A stretch of 64,000 nucleotides of DNA from JBCBDX01 sp038529265 (GCA_038529265.1 JBCBDX010000008.1:1-64000); one strand, 5' to 3'; positions 7,153 to 16,503 are shown, numbered from the stretch's first letter. A program made the numbers and translations. The notes: a model not told the origin generated them from the sequence alone.

Positions 7153-9018
7153 ATGAATATTCACGATCCAAACACAACAAAAACTGATGGCGGGCCCGGG
7201 CAGACCGGCAAAACTTATCAGTTCGAAGATCACAAATTTGATGTGGTCGTTGTTGGCGCTGGCGGTGCCGGTTTGCGCGCAACGCTCGGCATGGCTGAGC
7301 AAGGTCTGCGCACGGCCTGTATCACCAAGGTTTTCCCAACCCGTTCTCACACGGTAGCGGCGCAGGGTGGTATTGCTGCTTCGCTTGCCAACATGACACC
7401 CGACAGTTGGCAGTGGCACATGTATGACACGGTCAAAGGGTCGGATTGGCTCGGCGATGTCGACGCCATGCAATATCTGGCGATGGAAGCACCGAAGGCG
7501 GTTTATGAGCTGGAGCATTATGGCGTGCCCTTCAGCCGCACTGAAGATGGCAAGATTTATCAACGTCCATTCGGCGGTCATATGCAGAATTTTGGTGATG
7601 GCCCGCCGGTGCAACGCACCTGTGCTGCTGCTGACCGAACCGGCCATGCGATCTTACACACGCTTTATGGTCAGGCGCTGCGCAACAATGCGCAGTTCTT
7701 CATCGAGTATTTCGCGCTTGATCTCATCATGGATGATGATGGCAAGTGCACCGGCGTTGTGGCTTGGAACCTTGACGATGGCGTAATTCACCGGTTCTCC
7801 GCCAAGATGGTCGTGCTGGCGACCGGTGGTTACGGTCGCGCCTATTTCTCGGCGACATCAGCTCATACCTGTACCGGTGACGGTGGCGGCATGATCGCCC
7901 GCGCCGGCTTGCCGCTGCAGGACATGGAGTTCGTGCAGTTCCACCCGACTGGTATTTATGGTGCAGGCTGCTTGATCACCGAAGGTGCACGTGGTGAGGG
8001 TGGTTATCTCGTCAACTCTGAAGGCGAGCGCTTCATGGAGCGATATGCGCCCTCAGCGAAAGACTTGGCGTCGCGCGATGTTGTTTCCCGCTGTATGACG
8101 ATGGAAATTCGCGAAGGACGCGGTGTTGGCAAGGACAAGGATCATATTTTCCTTCACCTTGACCACCTCGATCCGGCTGTGTTGGCAGAGCGCCTTCCTG
8201 GCATTTCGGAATCGGCGAAAATCTTTGCGGGTGTTGATGTAACCAAAGAACCGATCCCGGTTTTGCCGACGGTTCACTATAATATGGGCGGTATCCCAAC
8301 CAACTATTGGGGTGAAGTGCTCAATCCGACGAAGGATGATCCTGACGCGATTGCGCCCGGCTTGATGGCTGTCGGTGAGGCTGGTTGTGCTTCGGTTCAT
8401 GGAGCGAACCGCCTCGGTTCAAACTCACTGATCGACTTGGTGGTGTTTGGCCGTGCGGCGGCAATCCGCGCCGGTCAAGTGATTGACCGCGATAGTGCGA
8501 TCCCGGACGTTAATGAAAAGTCCTGTGACAAGATCATGGAGCGTTTTGACCGTCTACGCCATGCCAACGGCAATTCGCCGACTGCAGAACTGCGTCTTAA
8601 TATGCAGAAGATCATGCAGGAAGACGCCGCCGTGTTCCGTACGCAAGAGACATTGGAACAAGGTTGCCGCCGTATGGATTCGGCTTGGCAGTCCATGGCT
8701 GATGTTAAAGTTTCGGATCGCTCGATGATCTGGAACTCCGATCTGGTGGAAACGCTGGAGCTGGAGAACCTGATGGCCAATGCGATCACCACGGTTTACG
8801 GCGCCGAAGCGCGTAAAGAGAGCCGCGGGGCGCATGCCCGTGAGGATTTCAAGGGTGGTAAGTTTGACGGCCGCGACGATGAAAACTGGCGCAAACACAC
8901 GCTTTCCTGGGTATCCGATGCTGGTGGTGTGACGATGGATTATCGCCCCGTGCATACCGAGCTGCTCGAAGAGGGCATTGAGATGGCCAAAATCGCACCG
9001 AAAGCGCGGGTTTATTAA
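7153..9018 (+). CDS. sdhA: Succinate dehydrogenase flavoprotein subunit SdhA
   Basis: SdhA oxidises succinate to fumarate on the cytoplasmic side of complex II, linking the TCA cycle to the quinone pool. The 621-residue protein has the Rossmann FAD motif V-V-G-A-G-G-A-G near residue 34, His66 in T-R-S-H-T-V-A-A-Q-G-G for covalent FAD attachment, and the active-site segments HPTG and TEGARGEGG. Length and sequence are standard. It is third in sdhCDAB, 12 bases before sdhB. Confidence 0.98.
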   Translation: MNIHDPNTTKTDGGPGQTGKTYQFEDHKFDVVVVGAGGAGLRATLGMAEQGLRTACITKVFPTRSHTVAAQGGIAASLANMTPDSWQWHMYDTVKGSDWLGDVDAMQYLAMEAPKAVYELEHYGVPFSRTEDGKIYQRPFGGHMQNFGDGPPVQRTCAAADRTGHAILHTLYGQALRNNAQFFIEYFALDLIMDDDGKCTGVVAWNLDDGVIHRFSAKMVVLATGGYGRAYFSATSAHTCTGDGGGMIARAGLPLQDMEFVQFHPTGIYGAGCLITEGARGEGGYLVNSEGERFMERYAPSAKDLASRDVVSRCMTMEIREGRGVGKDKDHIFLHLDHLDPAVLAERLPGISESAKIFAGVDVTKEPIPVLPTVHYNMGGIPTNYWGEVLNPTKDDPDAIAPGLMAVGEAGCASVHGANRLGSNSLIDLVVFGRAAAIRAGQVIDRDSAIPDVNEKSCDKIMERFDRLRHANGNSPTAELRLNMQKIMQEDAAVFRTQETLEQGCRRMDSAWQSMADVKVSDRSMIWNSDLVETLELENLMANAITTVYGAEARKESRGAHAREDFKGGKFDGRDDENWRKHTLSWVSDAGGVTMDYRPVHTELLEEGIEMAKIAPKARVY

Positions 9019-9030
9019 GAGAGCAATTTT

Positions 9031-9807
9031 ATGGCTGAACTGACACTTCCAAAAGGCTCCCGTCCGCAAGAGGGCAAAGTATGGCCGAAGCCCTCCGGCT
9101 CGAATTTGCGCGAATATCGTATCTATCGCTGGAACCCTGACGAGGGCGGCAACCCAACCATCGACACTTATTTTGTCGATATGGACGATTGCGGGCCTAT
9201 GGTTCTCGATGCGTTGTTGTGGATCAAGAACAATATCGATCCGACGCTTACTTTGCGTCGTTCATGTCGGGAAGGCATTTGCGGTTCATGCGCAATGAAC
9301 ATTGACGGCACCAATACGCTGGCATGTACCAAGGGTGCGGATGAAATCAGCGGCACCGTCAAAGTGTATCCACTGCCGCACATGCCGGTTGTCAAAGATT
9401 TGGTGCCCGATCTCACGAATTTCTACGCACAACACCGATCTATCGAGCCGTGGCTCAAAACGACGACAGCCGCGCCGGAAAAAGAATGGAAGCAGTCGAA
9501 GGAAGACCGTGAGAAACTCGATGGTCTTTATGAGTGTATTTTGTGTGCATGCTGCTCGACATCCTGCCCATCTTATTGGTGGAATGGCGACCGGTATCTT
9601 GGCCCGGCTGTGCTCCTGCAGGCTTATCGTTGGCTGATCGACTCACGCGATGAATCAACAGGTGAGCGTCTTGATAATCTGGAAGACCCGTTCCGGCTCT
9701 ATCGTTGCCATACGATCATGAACTGCACGCAAGCCTGCCCTAAGGGGTTAAATCCTGCCAAGGCAATCGCTGAAATCAAGAAAATGATGGTTGAACGCCG
9801 GGTCTGA
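9031..9807 (+). CDS. sdhB: Succinate dehydrogenase iron-sulfur subunit SdhB
   Basis: SdhB carries electrons from the flavin to quinone. The 258-residue protein has the plant-type [2Fe-2S] ligands C79, C84, C87 and C99 (SCREGICGSC and a later Cys). The C-terminal domain begins its [4Fe-4S]/[3Fe-4S] ligand set with C169, C172, C175 and C179 (CILCACCSTSC), followed by C-H-T-I-M-N-C and Q-A-C-P. It is last in the operon and converges on the phosphatase gene with a gap of only 12 bases and no clear terminator. Confidence 0.98.
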   Translation: MAELTLPKGSRPQEGKVWPKPSGSNLREYRIYRWNPDEGGNPTIDTYFVDMDDCGPMVLDALLWIKNNIDPTLTLRRSCREGICGSCAMNIDGTNTLACTKGADEISGTVKVYPLPHMPVVKDLVPDLTNFYAQHRSIEPWLKTTTAAPEKEWKQSKEDREKLDGLYECILCACCSTSCPSYWWNGDRYLGPAVLLQAYRWLIDSRDESTGERLDNLEDPFRLYRCHTIMNCTQACPKGLNPAKAIAEIKKMMVERRV

Positions 9808-9819
9808 CGCTGGCGCTCA

Positions 9820-10503
9820 TCATTCCCGCGCCAACACGCGATCCACGATCCAGTTGGCGATATGCGATGCTTCGAAATTATTCATCATCGTCCGCTTGTC
9901 ATAGATATGATGGAGCCATGTGTTGAAGCTGATGCCTGACTCGGCATGGGCCTTGGCATAAGTCTCAACGAACTCATCCAGCATCCCGGTTTTGGCGTGC
10001 TTCATGTGCAGATAAGTCCATGAAAGTTGCCTTACTGCTTCTGCTGGCAAACGCTTTTCCCAGAGCATATACAGGGCTGATCCGAGGCCTGCCCGATCCG
10101 CGCCTGACTTGCAATGCATCAGAAAAGGTTTGTCGATGGTGTCGAAAATAGCAAAGAGCCGTTCAACTTCCGCAACTGTCGGTGGTTTGCGCGAGTAAAG
10201 CCGACAGTCGAGCATCTCAATGCCGAGTTTTTCGCATGTCAGCTTCTCAAGCCGATACGAACCCCATGTTGATTTCCCTCGCAGGTTTACAATGGTTTTT
10301 ATGCCAGTGTTGCGAACAAGATTCTTGATTTGACGCGGTGATGGTTGATTGGAGCGCCAGACACCAGGCGCGATCTCATGCAAATTGTGCCACCATATGC
10401 GAAGGAACCCATGGTCGAGAACCATCATGTCCAGCCATGCCTGAAAGCGGTTCCAGCGCGTGCTCATGTCCGCGCCCCAGCGTTTCCGCCAGCGATCTTG
10501 CAT
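9820..10503 (-). CDS. Dual-specificity / tyrosine phosphatase-like protein
   Basis: A 227-residue protein with the cysteine phosphatase P-loop H-C-K-S-G-A-D-R (His130, Cys131, Arg137) and a preceding T-I-V-N-L-R-G segment typical of DSP and KRE1/Siw14-like enzymes. Such proteins remove phosphate from phosphotyrosine, phosphoinositides or other phosphoesters; the substrate here is unknown. No signal peptide is seen, so it is probably cytoplasmic. The frame is open to 10746, but the upstream part has poor composition and overlaps the promoter region of divergent msrA. The ATG at 10503 is my choice and 10467 is an alternative; neither has a strong ribosome-binding site. Confidence 0.8.
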   Translation of the reverse strand: MQDRWRKRWGADMSTRWNRFQAWLDMMVLDHGFLRIWWHNLHEIAPGVWRSNQPSPRQIKNLVRNTGIKTIVNLRGKSTWGSYRLEKLTCEKLGIEMLDCRLYSRKPPTVAEVERLFAIFDTIDKPFLMHCKSGADRAGLGSALYMLWEKRLPAEAVRQLSWTYLHMKHAKTGMLDEFVETYAKAHAESGISFNTWLHHIYDKRTMMNNFEASHIANWIVDRVLARE

Positions 10504-10727
10504 ATCCCGCGCGTAGTTTTGAATTTTCTCGAACAATGGGCTGAAATTCGTTTCTTTTGGTGGCGCGTGTCTAAAATGCTGTTTGCATAAACACAACTGC
10601 TGTCTGCACCAACTTCCTGGTGATTGCGGCAGTACCATGTTGGCGCTCACCAAAACGTGTTTCCACTTGAATGGACGCGGTGCAGACGCGCACTCTATGT
10701 CAATGTCAGCAAAAACGGAGATTGCCA

Positions 10728-11372
10728 ATGTTCCGCGCCCTTTCACTTGCGTCAGTTTTATCCATCACCGCTGCCTTTGGTGCCGCTCATGCAGAAACAA
10801 AGTCATTGATCGTTGCTGGCGGTTGTTTCTGGTGCGTTGAAAAGGACTTTGAGCATGTTGATGGGGTGATTGAAGCGACATCAGGCTATGCGGGTGGCGA
10901 GCTTTCGGATCCGACTTACAGAAACCATGGCCGTCACCGCGAAGTTGTGAAAATCGACTATGATTCAAACGTCACTGATTACAAAACGCTGGTCGACATT
11001 TTCCTGCGTACAGTTGATGTCACCGATCCCGGCGGACAGTTCTGTGACCGCGGTCGTTCTTATGAAACGGCAATTCATGCGTTTACTCCGGAAGAAATGG
11101 CTTTGGCCGAGCAGGCCGTTGCAGAGGGTGAAGCGTATCTCGGACAAACGATTGTGACACCGATAGAAGGCGAAGTGACGTTCTGGATCGCGGAGGAATA
11201 TCACCAAAACTATTACAAAAGCGAAGAACTGCGCCTCACCCGTTTTGGGGCCCTGACCAGAGCCCAAGCTTATCTTCAGTACCGGAAAGCTTGTGGTCGC
11301 GATGCACGTGTGAAGCAATTATGGGGTGATGAAGCCTATACGGGCGTTAGCCACGCCCAAAAAGGCTCTTAA
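10728..11372 (+). CDS. msrA: Exported peptide-methionine (S)-S-oxide reductase MsrA
   Basis: MsrA repairs methionine-S-sulfoxide in proteins. The 214-residue protein has a signal peptide with cleavage after A-H-A near residue 22, so this copy acts in the periplasm. The catalytic motif GGCFWC carries the nucleophile Cys33 and Cys36, and conserved G-Y-A-G-G, the acidic E-V-V-K-I-D-Y and Y-H-Q-N-Y segments follow. The ATG at 10728 has GGAG at 10717-10720; upstream in-frame ATGs would mask the signal peptide. No msrB is adjacent, so the partner for the R-isomer and the reductant are not shown here. Confidence 0.93.
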   Translation: MFRALSLASVLSITAAFGAAHAETKSLIVAGGCFWCVEKDFEHVDGVIEATSGYAGGELSDPTYRNHGRHREVVKIDYDSNVTDYKTLVDIFLRTVDVTDPGGQFCDRGRSYETAIHAFTPEEMALAEQAVAEGEAYLGQTIVTPIEGEVTFWIAEEYHQNYYKSEELRLTRFGALTRAQAYLQYRKACGRDARVKQLWGDEAYTGVSHAQKGS

Positions 11373-11415
11373 AAGTCGCAGTGACACCTTATTTAGGTGG
11401 AAGGAGCTTTGTGAG

Positions 11416-11434
11416 AACACTTCCAGTGTTTTTA
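11416..11434 (+). terminator. Short hairpin with T-run after msrA
   Basis: AACACT (11416-11421), a 3-base loop and AGTGTT (11425-11430), followed by TTT and then AAAT. The stem is only 6 bp and AT-rich, so it is a weak terminator at best. Confidence 0.3.
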
Positions 11435-11501
11435 AATGTATGTCATATTTCCGAAACATGGATCGGCGATGGGGTGGCAAGCGGCCAACCGGGATATGGC
11501 G

Positions 11502-12404
11502 ATGGAAATCCAAAGCGCATCATCTACATTTTCTAACGTACTGTCTGGCGACAAAAGTGCGGTGTCGGAGTTTTCTGACCTGCACATTGTTGATCAACTG
11601 ATTGCGGAGCGTGGTCGCACGCTGGTCAAGCACGCATCTTGGCCAATGCTTAAGCCGTTATTGTACAAGGCGCTTCAATACCGCCAAGCCGTGAAAATGG
11701 CTGATGATGTACAGGGTGCTTCAGGTGCGGAGTGTTTCGAATATGTCAGCGAGTTGCTGCAGCTCGATGTACGCGTAAATGCTGGAGAGCGTCTACCTGC
11801 CAAGGGTGGTTTTGTTCTGATATCAAACCACCCTACCGGCATCGCTGATGGGATCGCCGTTTTCGACATGATGAAGCGGGTTCGTAATGATCTCGTCTTC
11901 TTTGCCAATCGAGATGCTATTCGCGTCAACAAGAACCTTGCCGAAATTATTATTCCCGTCGAATGGCGCAGTTCTGAGAAATCGCATGCCAAGAGCCGTG
12001 AGACTTTGGTGCGCACCAATCGCGCCTTCAAGGATCAGCGCGCGATCGCCGTCTTCCCGTCAGGCCGTATTGCCTATTGGTCCGGCGGTGGGCTTAAAGA
12101 GCGTCCTTGGCAGGCCACCGGCATTCAGCTCGCAAAGCGCTACAATGTGCCGATCATTCCAATGAATATGCAGGCACGAAACTCTTGGCTCTTTTACCTG
12201 CTCGCACATCGTAACCCGGAATTGCGCGACATGACCGTGTTCCATGAACTCTTGAACAAGAAGGGCAAGACCTTCGAAATGACCATTGGCCAGCCAATCC
12301 AGCCAGAAACGCTTGAAGGCGATGTTCAGGACTTGACGGTCAAGCTCCAAAACTATTGCGAGCATCTTCTAAAAGACGATCAAAACGCTGTTTTTCGCGT
12401 TTAG
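11502..12404 (+). CDS. Lysophospholipid acyltransferase family protein (PlsC-like)
   Basis: A soluble or membrane-associated acyltransferase of about 300 residues. It shows the N-H-P-T-G-I-A-D-G block (about residues 109-117), a variant of the NHx4D catalytic motif with five residues between His110 and Asp116, and the downstream F-P-S-G-R block that binds the phosphoglycerol part. Such enzymes acylate lysophosphatidic acid, lyso-ornithine lipid or related acceptors; the acceptor cannot be chosen here. In-frame ATGs occur at 11436, 11469, 11496 and 11502; GGGA at 11491-11494 is spaced best for 11502, but the start is uncertain. The broken TerB-like gene follows by 53 bases. Confidence 0.85.
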   Translation: MEIQSASSTFSNVLSGDKSAVSEFSDLHIVDQLIAERGRTLVKHASWPMLKPLLYKALQYRQAVKMADDVQGASGAECFEYVSELLQLDVRVNAGERLPAKGGFVLISNHPTGIADGIAVFDMMKRVRNDLVFFANRDAIRVNKNLAEIIIPVEWRSSEKSHAKSRETLVRTNRAFKDQRAIAVFPSGRIAYWSGGGLKERPWQATGIQLAKRYNVPIIPMNMQARNSWLFYLLAHRNPELRDMTVFHELLNKKGKTFEMTIGQPIQPETLEGDVQDLTVKLQNYCEHLLKDDQNAVFRV

Positions 12405-12457
12405 GACTTTCTAAAGCCCGATTTTGTCGCTGCATTGCCGCAACAGCGGAGCGTATG

Positions 12458-12986
12458 ATGCACATCGTTTTAGTGATTTTGGGCGTCGTTGGTGCCGCGG
12501 CCTTTTGGATCTATCGCATTCGAGACGCAGGACAGGCGGTTGGCGGCGCAATCGATCAAGCACAGCGCGTACGCGGCAATTTGAAGCGCAGAAAGTTTTC
12601 GCGACCAAGCAGCGCAGAGCCCTATTGATGCAATTGACGATCCCGTAGTTGGCGGCGCTACAGCGATCATTGCGATAGCCAAGGAATGCGAAAGCTGGGA
12701 CGCTGGAACACAGGAAAAACTGAACGATGCTTTATTAGCCGCTGGCGAAGAAGGTCTTGTTGCAGAAGCAGTTGTATATAGTGATTGGGCTACGAAACAA
12801 TTTATGAGTCAAACTGATGTATTGAGCCGGCTCGGGCATCTGGTTGCTTCCATGTTGAACCTGCAACAACGCTAGCAATTGATGGAATTGGCCACGAGCG
12901 TTGTACCGCAATCATCTGACAACAAAAGCGCCCGCCAGGAGGCGCTCAAGGTGTTGCGTCAAAAGCTTGGTTTGGTCGTCGATTAA
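12458..12986 (+). pseudogene. Broken TerB-like small membrane protein gene (frameshift plus internal stop)
   Basis: The ATG at 12458 follows CGGAG at 12447-12451 and opens a protein with one N-terminal transmembrane helix (residues 2-18) and then I-R-D-A-G-Q-A-V. It stops at 12626-12628 after 56 residues. If the T-run at 12596-12599 had three instead of four T, the frame would continue as K-F-R-D-Q-A-A-Q-S-P-I-D-A-I-D-D-P-V through an alpha-helical domain to TAG at 12873-12875, and the same frame continues as Q-L-M-E-L-A-T-S-V-V to TAA at 12984-12986. The reconstructed product (about 175 residues) resembles membrane-anchored TerB-like proteins. Two lesions are needed, so it is called a pseudogene. 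Its last stop overlaps the transaldolase stop. Confidence 0.7.
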
Positions 12987-13636
12987 GCGATTTTTTGGCC
13001 TGTTTTTTCCCAGTCGGCCAGAAATGCCGCAAGGCCCTTATCTGTCAGTGGGTGTTTGACGAGTGACTTAAGCGTTGCGGGTGGTACTGTTGAGACATCT
13101 GCTCCAATGAGTGCGGCTTCCTTGACGTGGTTTACCGTGCGGATTGATGCTGCTAGGATCTGGGTCTCAAAGCCGTAATTGTCGTAGATCGTGCGAATTT
13201 CTTCGATCAAATCCATGCCATCAATTGCCATATCATCAAGGCGGCCGATAAACGGCGAGATGAAGGTTGCGCCCGCTTTGGCCGCCAGTAGGGCCTGATT
13301 GGCAGAAAAACACAGCGTGACATTGGTCTGAACGCCTTCTGATGTCAGCGCTTTACAGGCTTTCAGTCCATCCATCGTCAGGGGCAGCTTGATGCATACA
13401 TTGTCGGCAATCTTCTTGAGGATTTCTGCTTCTTTCATCATGCCGTCGAAGTCCGTTGCCGTGACTTCGGCAGACACTGGACCATCGACAAGATCGCAAA
13501 TCTCTTTTGTGACTTCCATGATATCGCGGCCCGACTTCATGATCAGTGACGGGTTTGTTGTCACGCCGTCCAATAGTCCGGTATCGTTTAGTTCCGTAAT
13601 TTCAGCGATGTCTGCGGTATCGACGAAGAATTTCAT
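12983..13636 (-). CDS. tal: Transaldolase, small FSA/TalC type
   Basis: A 217-residue TIM-barrel enzyme of the short transaldolase / fructose-6-phosphate aldolase subfamily, moving a dihydroxyacetone unit between sugar phosphates in the pentose phosphate pathway. Key parts are D-T-A near the N-terminus, G-V-T-T-N-P-S, the Schiff-base lysine in C-I-K-L-P, T-N-V-T-L-C-F-S and I-S-P-F-I-G-R. The frame is open to 13675, but the ATG at 13636 gives the family start MKFFVDTADI and is preceded by AGGAC. Transaldolase and fructose-6-phosphate aldolase activities are hard to separate by sequence. It is divergent from priA, a conserved arrangement in rhizobia. Confidence 0.93.
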   Translation of the reverse strand: MKFFVDTADIAEITELNDTGLLDGVTTNPSLIMKSGRDIMEVTKEICDLVDGPVSAEVTATDFDGMMKEAEILKKIADNVCIKLPLTMDGLKACKALTSEGVQTNVTLCFSANQALLAAKAGATFISPFIGRLDDMAIDGMDLIEEIRTIYDNYGFETQILAASIRTVNHVKEAALIGADVSTVPPATLKSLVKHPLTDKGLAAFLADWEKTGQKIA

Positions 13637-13720
13637 TGTCTTGAGTCCTGTTTTAAGTTTGGTGCGGTTTGCCAATTTCGGTTTCGTTTATCCCAATCAA
13701 TCGGCAAGGTCACCCGTCTG

Positions 13721-15931
13721 ATGACTTCCGATTCGCTTTTTGCTGATCTGCCTAAAACTGTGCCCGTCATGGTGCCAGTGCCTTCGCCCGTGCCGTACAC
13801 CTACGCGGTGCCAGACGGTGTCGAGGTATTTCCGGGTTCGGTTGTTCAAGTGCCCCTTGGATCGCGTCAGGTTTCCGGAATTGTCTGGGACAGTGATGAA
13901 AAGGAGAAAGCCGAGCCGGTCAATCCCACGAAATTAAGGGAGATCACCCAAGTTTTTGATTGTCCGCTTGTTTCGGCCGATATCCGCGCTTTCATCAACT
14001 GGGTCGCCCGATATACGCTAAGTGCGCCTGGTATGGTGGCGCGGATGGTGCTCAGGGTGCCGACGGCTTTTGAACCGGAAGCGCCGGTGCCGGGCATTCG
14101 ATATCTGGGCGGTGCGCCTGAGCGCGTAACGCCGGCACGGCGGGCGGTCATTGATTTACTACAAGAAGCACCGGGTATGGTCTGGACACGATCCGGCCTT
14201 TCCCATGCAGCAGGTGTTTCGCAATCCGTTGTCGACGGGTTGATTAAGGCCAATTTCTTCGAAGCAACAGACATCGCCCCGGCGCCTGTTGTTGCTGTTC
14301 CAGACACCGACTTTGATGCGCCTAAGCTAAGTGATGACCAAGCCAGTAATGCGCAAGCGCTCCGGGAAACGATAGGCGATGGCGGCTTTTCCGTGACGCT
14401 TTTGGAAGGGGTAACCGGCTCCGGTAAGACTGAAGTCTATTTTGAAGCCATTGCCTGCGCGGTTGAAAAGGGCGGGCAGGTGTTGGTAATGTTGCCCGAA
14501 ATAGCCCTGACGCAAGCTTTCCTTGAACGGTTTCATGCGCGTTTTGGTTCTGAACCCGCCGCATGGCATTCTGACTTACCCCCAAAGCAGCGCGAACGCG
14601 TTTGGCGGCAGGTGGCTGAAGGGCGCGTGCGGGTTGTTGCCGGTGCGCGTTCAGCCTTGTTCCTGCCGTTTCAAAACCTGCAATTGATCATCGTCGATGA
14701 GGAACACGACGCCGCTTACAAGCAGGAGGATCGGGTCTATTACAATGCGCGCGATATGGCTGTGGTGCGCGCGCATTTAGGCGGTTTCCCTGCGGTTCTG
14801 GTGTCTGCGACACCGTCCGTAGAGACCCGCCATAATGCGCTGATGGGGCGTTATGACTATCTGCGGCTGGACAGGCGTTTTGCTGATGCCGCACTGCCGG
14901 ACGTTAAAGCAATTGACATGCGCAAGTCGCCACCGGCACGTGGCGGTTTTTTGTCGCCAACCTTGTTGGAGGCTGTTCAGGGTGCGCTTGATCGTGGTGA
15001 GCAGTCCCTGCTTTTCCTCAACAGGCGCGGCTACGCTCCACTGACGCTCTGCCGCGCCTGCGGGCACCGCTTTGCGTGCAACAATTGCTCTGCATGGCTG
15101 GTTGAGCATCGCTTTAGGCGTCAATTGCAATGCCACCACTGCGGTCATCACGAGCCGGTGCCGGAAGCCTGTCCCGAGTGCGGCACGTTTGATCATTTGG
15201 TGGCCGTAGGCCCCGGAATTGAAAGGATAGCAGAAGAAACGCTGGTGCATTTTCCCGATGCGCGCGTGATTGTGCTGGCATCGGACATGGTGGGCGGGGT
15301 CAAGCGTCTGCGCCTTGAGATGGAAGCAATCGCCAAGGGTGAGGCCGATATTGTCATTGGCACGCAATTGGTCGCCAAAGGGCACAATTTTCCATTGATG
15401 ACCTGCGTTGGCGTCGTGGATGCAGATTTGGGTTTGGCTAATGGTGATCCGCGGGCGGCTGAGCGGACATTTCAGTTGCTTAGCCAGGTCACGGGGCGCG
15501 CGGGGCGGACGGGACGCAAGTCCGTGGGTTTGATCCAGACATTCCAACCTGAGCATCCTGTGATGCGGGCTTGTGTTTCGGGAGACGCTGAAGCTTTTTA
15601 TGAAGCGCAACTGGCCGAGCGGAAAATGGGTCGGATGCCACCCTTTGGGCGTTTGGCCTCAATCATCATCTCCGCAAATGAAAGGCCGAATGCTGAGGCG
15701 CACGGCAAGTCACTGCGCCTTGCGGCACCACAAGTGTCAGACATCAAAGTTCTTGGTCCGGCTGAGGCCCCTTTGGCCATGGTGCGTGGGCGCCACCGGT
15801 TCCGTATTCTGGTGCACGGTGGTGAGAGGGCCAATCTTCAGGCCTACATCTCGTCCATGATCAAAGCTGCCCCCAATCCGCGCGGCAGCGTACGGGTGGC
15901 ATTAGACATTGATCCGCAGAGTTTTTTGTGA
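13721..15931 (+). CDS. priA: Primosomal protein N' (replication restart helicase PriA)
   Basis: PriA recognises stalled forks and reloads the replisome. The 736-residue protein has the N-terminal 3'-DNA-binding domain (P-Y-T-Y-A-V-P), Walker A at about 230-237 (GVTGSGKT), the DEEH box at 326-329, and eight zinc-binding cysteines at 444, 447, 453, 456, 471, 474, 484 and 487 inserted between the two helicase lobes. The later helicase motif containing G-T-Q-L-V-A-K-G-H is intact. Length is standard. Its TGA overlaps the GTG start of the next gene. Confidence 0.97.
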   Translation: MTSDSLFADLPKTVPVMVPVPSPVPYTYAVPDGVEVFPGSVVQVPLGSRQVSGIVWDSDEKEKAEPVNPTKLREITQVFDCPLVSADIRAFINWVARYTLSAPGMVARMVLRVPTAFEPEAPVPGIRYLGGAPERVTPARRAVIDLLQEAPGMVWTRSGLSHAAGVSQSVVDGLIKANFFEATDIAPAPVVAVPDTDFDAPKLSDDQASNAQALRETIGDGGFSVTLLEGVTGSGKTEVYFEAIACAVEKGGQVLVMLPEIALTQAFLERFHARFGSEPAAWHSDLPPKQRERVWRQVAEGRVRVVAGARSALFLPFQNLQLIIVDEEHDAAYKQEDRVYYNARDMAVVRAHLGGFPAVLVSATPSVETRHNALMGRYDYLRLDRRFADAALPDVKAIDMRKSPPARGGFLSPTLLEAVQGALDRGEQSLLFLNRRGYAPLTLCRACGHRFACNNCSAWLVEHRFRRQLQCHHCGHHEPVPEACPECGTFDHLVAVGPGIERIAEETLVHFPDARVIVLASDMVGGVKRLRLEMEAIAKGEADIVIGTQLVAKGHNFPLMTCVGVVDADLGLANGDPRAAERTFQLLSQVTGRAGRTGRKSVGLIQTFQPEHPVMRACVSGDAEAFYEAQLAERKMGRMPPFGRLASIIISANERPNAEAHGKSLRLAAPQVSDIKVLGPAEAPLAMVRGRHRFRILVHGGERANLQAYISSMIKAAPNPRGSVRVALDIDPQSFL

Positions 15932-16482
15932 CCCAAAGGCATAAGCATTTGTTCATGATTTCTGGCTGCTCTTGCGGCGGGAAGTCTACATTGATCGACG
16001 CGCTGGCAAGTTCTGGCTATGCAGTCGTGCCTGAACCAGGGCGACGAATTGTTCAAGGTGAAAACGATCCCGCCAGTCCATTGCTGCCTTGGAACAACAT
16101 GGCGTGCTTTGCTAAACGTGCTCTCGATATGGCAATGTCGGACTTTAATCAGGTCGTCAGATGGGCTGGCCCGGTGTTCTTTGATCGCGGCATTGTTGAT
16201 GCTGCTGTAGCACTGAAATACAGTACTGGAGCGCCTGAACTTCATGGGGCGGCGAGCCTTTACCGGTACAGTTCAATGGTTTTTGTAGCGCCGCCGTGGA
16301 GAGATTTGTTTTTCATAGATGGTGAGCGTCGACATGATTTTTCCGCAGCTGTCACAGAGTATCAGAGGTTGATCAAAGCGTATGGACTGTTGGGTTATGA
16401 CATAGTCAAACTCCCAAGAGTATCGGTTGAGCGTCGAGTATCCTTCATCGAAGAAATGGTTCACTCATATGGGCGAAGCTGA
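15928..16482 (+). CDS. AAA-type P-loop NTPase/kinase-like protein
   Basis: A 184-residue protein with Walker A G-C-S-C-G-G-K-S-T near residue 13, E-P-G-R-R, F-D-R-G-I-V-D (Walker B-like) near residue 86 and A-P-P-W-R, a pattern seen in small AAA_28/nucleoside-kinase-like NTPases of unknown substrate. It starts with GTG at 15928 and overlaps the priA stop by 4 bases (GTGA), so translation is probably coupled to priA. A role with priA is not implied by family knowledge. Confidence 0.8.
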   Translation: MTQRHKHLFMISGCSCGGKSTLIDALASSGYAVVPEPGRRIVQGENDPASPLLPWNNMACFAKRALDMAMSDFNQVVRWAGPVFFDRGIVDAAVALKYSTGAPELHGAASLYRYSSMVFVAPPWRDLFFIDGERRHDFSAAVTEYQRLIKAYGLLGYDIVKLPRVSVERRVSFIEEMVHSYGRS

Positions 16483-16503
16483 GCCCAGCCTTGGTCACTG
16501 CAG

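Noticed and set aside
14777..15610. A 277-codon minus-strand frame inside priA
   Set aside because: Antisense to the conserved helicase; composition is unlike a protein (many His, Gln, Arg).
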